Part shown: positions 6,638 through 7,428 of the stretch, one piece after another
Numbering within the stretch: the first letter of the stretch is position 1
Layout of the letters: each line of letters opens with the position of its first letter
Assembly: GCA_016880225.1 (NCBI GenBank)
Contig: JAEHDT010000077.1
Location: 1-7,428, forward strand
DNA from: Gemmatimonadota bacterium
GTDB taxonomy: Bacteria; Gemmatimonadota; Gemmatimonadetes; Gemmatimonadales; GWC2-71-9
Reading direction: 5' to 3'
DNA: 7,428 nucleotides
The notes under the pieces: generated by a model
The model's database searches: none
Told to the model about the DNA's origin: nothing
Seen by the model: the letters and a program-made list of their open reading frames with translations, nothing else
Position numbers and translations under genes: made by a program

Positions 6638-7428
6638 ATGGCGTTGCTCGAACTCGGTGGCAAGAAGTTCACCATCCCGGTGGGCGAGGTGACGCTCGGG
6701 AGTGACGCGGACTGCGCCATCCTGCTCTCCGGGCCCGGGGTGCAGCCCCGGCACGCCCTGCTGCAAGGACAGGCCGACGGGCAAGTCGTGATCCGCAAGG
6801 CGGGCCCGGCCGCCGAGGTGCTGATCAACGGCGTGCGGCTCGGCGCCGAGCCCACACCGCTGTTGCACGGCGACAAGGTGGAGGTGGGCGGCCACGAGCT
6901 GACCTTCGTGGACGAGCGCCGCACCGGCAGCACGCAGTACGTAAAGGCGTTCTCGCTGCCGACGGGGGCCAGCCCCGGCAAGCCGGGGGGGGGTTCCAAG
7001 CCGGCTGCCATCGGCACCACGGGGGGACGGGTCGTGAGCCTCACCGACGGCCGCGAGTACGTGCTCACAGGATCGTCGCTCGTGTTCGGCCGTGAGGCGG
7101 GGTGCGACGTCGTGGTGTCTGGAAAGGACGTTTCACGCCGGCACGCGGAGATCATGCAGACGCCCAGGGGCTATGTCCTGGTCGATTCCAGCACCAACGG
7201 GACGTTCGTGAACGAGGAGCGAGTGCAGGGCCAGCGCCTCCTGGCCCGCGCCGACGTGCTCCGCCTCGGGGACGAGCAGTTCCGCTTCTACGCCGACGTC
7301 GCGGCGGCCGCAACGGCAGGTCCATCCCCTTTAGCGGGGCGGGCCGCTAGCGCGCCGCAGGCCGTCCCCCCTCCTCCTTCGATCCAAGCGGCGGGCGTTC
7401 CCCCTTCCGGCTCCGTGGTACCCCACCC
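6638..7428 (+). CDS. Tandem FHA-domain protein, 3' end outside the window
   Basis: The frame opens at ATG 6638 and stays open to the right edge (263 codons seen, no stop), so the protein is partial. An AGGGA Shine-Dalgarno ends 8 nt upstream and supports this start. Two forkhead-associated domains are visible. The second (about 128-218) is canonical, with G151-R152, S166-R-R-H169 and S184-S-T-N187-G188, the residues that bind phosphothreonine. The first (about 1-92) has the same fold pattern but G21-S22 replaces G-R and Q36-P-R-H39 replaces S-x-x-H, although I63-N64-G65 remains. It is probably a structural or non-phosphate-binding copy. The linker (about 93-127) is Gly/Ser/Pro-rich and encoded partly by a run of nine G. 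After residue 220 the chain becomes Ala/Pro-rich and may lead to another domain beyond the window. FHA proteins usually read Ser/Thr-kinase signals or scaffold secretion or envelope complexes. No kinase or phosphatase gene is visible here. Confidence 0.88.
   Translation, partial: MALLELGGKKFTIPVGEVTLGSDADCAILLSGPGVQPRHALLQGQADGQVVIRKAGPAAEVLINGVRLGAEPTPLLHGDKVEVGGHELTFVDERRTGSTQYVKAFSLPTGASPGKPGGGSKPAAIGTTGGRVVSLTDGREYVLTGSSLVFGREAGCDVVVSGKDVSRRHAEIMQTPRGYVLVDSSTNGTFVNEERVQGQRLLARADVLRLGDEQFRFYADVAAAATAGPSPLAGRAASAPQAVPPPPSIQAAGVPPSGSVVPH
6985..6993 (+). repeat. Homopolymeric G9 tract inside the FHA gene
   Basis: Nine consecutive G residues encode the Pro-Gly-Gly-Gly of the interdomain linker (residues 116-119). 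The frame is consistent on both sides: FHA1 upstream and FHA2 downstream read in the same phase. A G6 run follows at 7021-7026. Gain or loss of one base in the G9 run would frameshift the gene after the first FHA domain and remove the phosphothreonine-binding second domain. Confidence 0.9.

Overview
The window is GC-rich bacterial chromosomal DNA (clearly above 60% G+C by eye), with long open antisense frames as expected at that composition. The gene set is a beta-propeller lipoprotein, a tRNA-Asn without encoded CCA, a DMT-family transporter, a UvrA protein, a flippase-like membrane protein and a tandem-FHA protein. It suits a free-living high-GC bacterium. The style of the proteins is compatible with Gemmatimonadota or a similar soil phylum, but this is an impression, and there is no rRNA or marker gene to settle it.

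Layout. Bases 1-287 hold no convincing gene, only a weak terminator-like hairpin facing the minus strand. Then, all on the minus strand: a six-bladed propeller lipoprotein (288-1490), a 123-bp gap, tRNA-Asn(GTT) (1614-1686) with a plausible promoter of its own, an EamA/DMT permease (1723-2580), and uvrA (2577-5384). The permease start overlaps the uvrA stop as GTGA, so these two genes are almost certainly cotranscribed and translationally coupled. On the plus strand, diverging from uvrA across 67 bp, lie a flippase-like (LPG synthase TM family) integral membrane protein (5452-6540) and, 97 bp further on, the start of a tandem-FHA protein that runs off the right edge (6638-7428).

How the genes may work together. 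uvrA and the EamA permease form an operon-like pair: DNA-lesion recognition plus a probable small-molecule exporter. The divergent intergenic region contains a perfect 10-bp inverted repeat with a 3-nt centre, lying 9 nt upstream of the first uvrA ATG and directly abutting a TATGTT hexamer. It is the best candidate here for a regulatory site or a REP-like element. The flippase-like protein and FHA protein share direction but have no sequence-level link beyond proximity. The lipoprotein looks like an independent exported protein.

I see no CRISPR array, insertion sequence, transposase, phage gene, toxin-antitoxin pair or defence island. Most of the window is ordinary. The points most worth a second look are the palindrome and possible leaderless start at uvrA, the coupling of uvrA with a DMT permease, the G9 tract in the FHA linker, and the degenerate first FHA domain.
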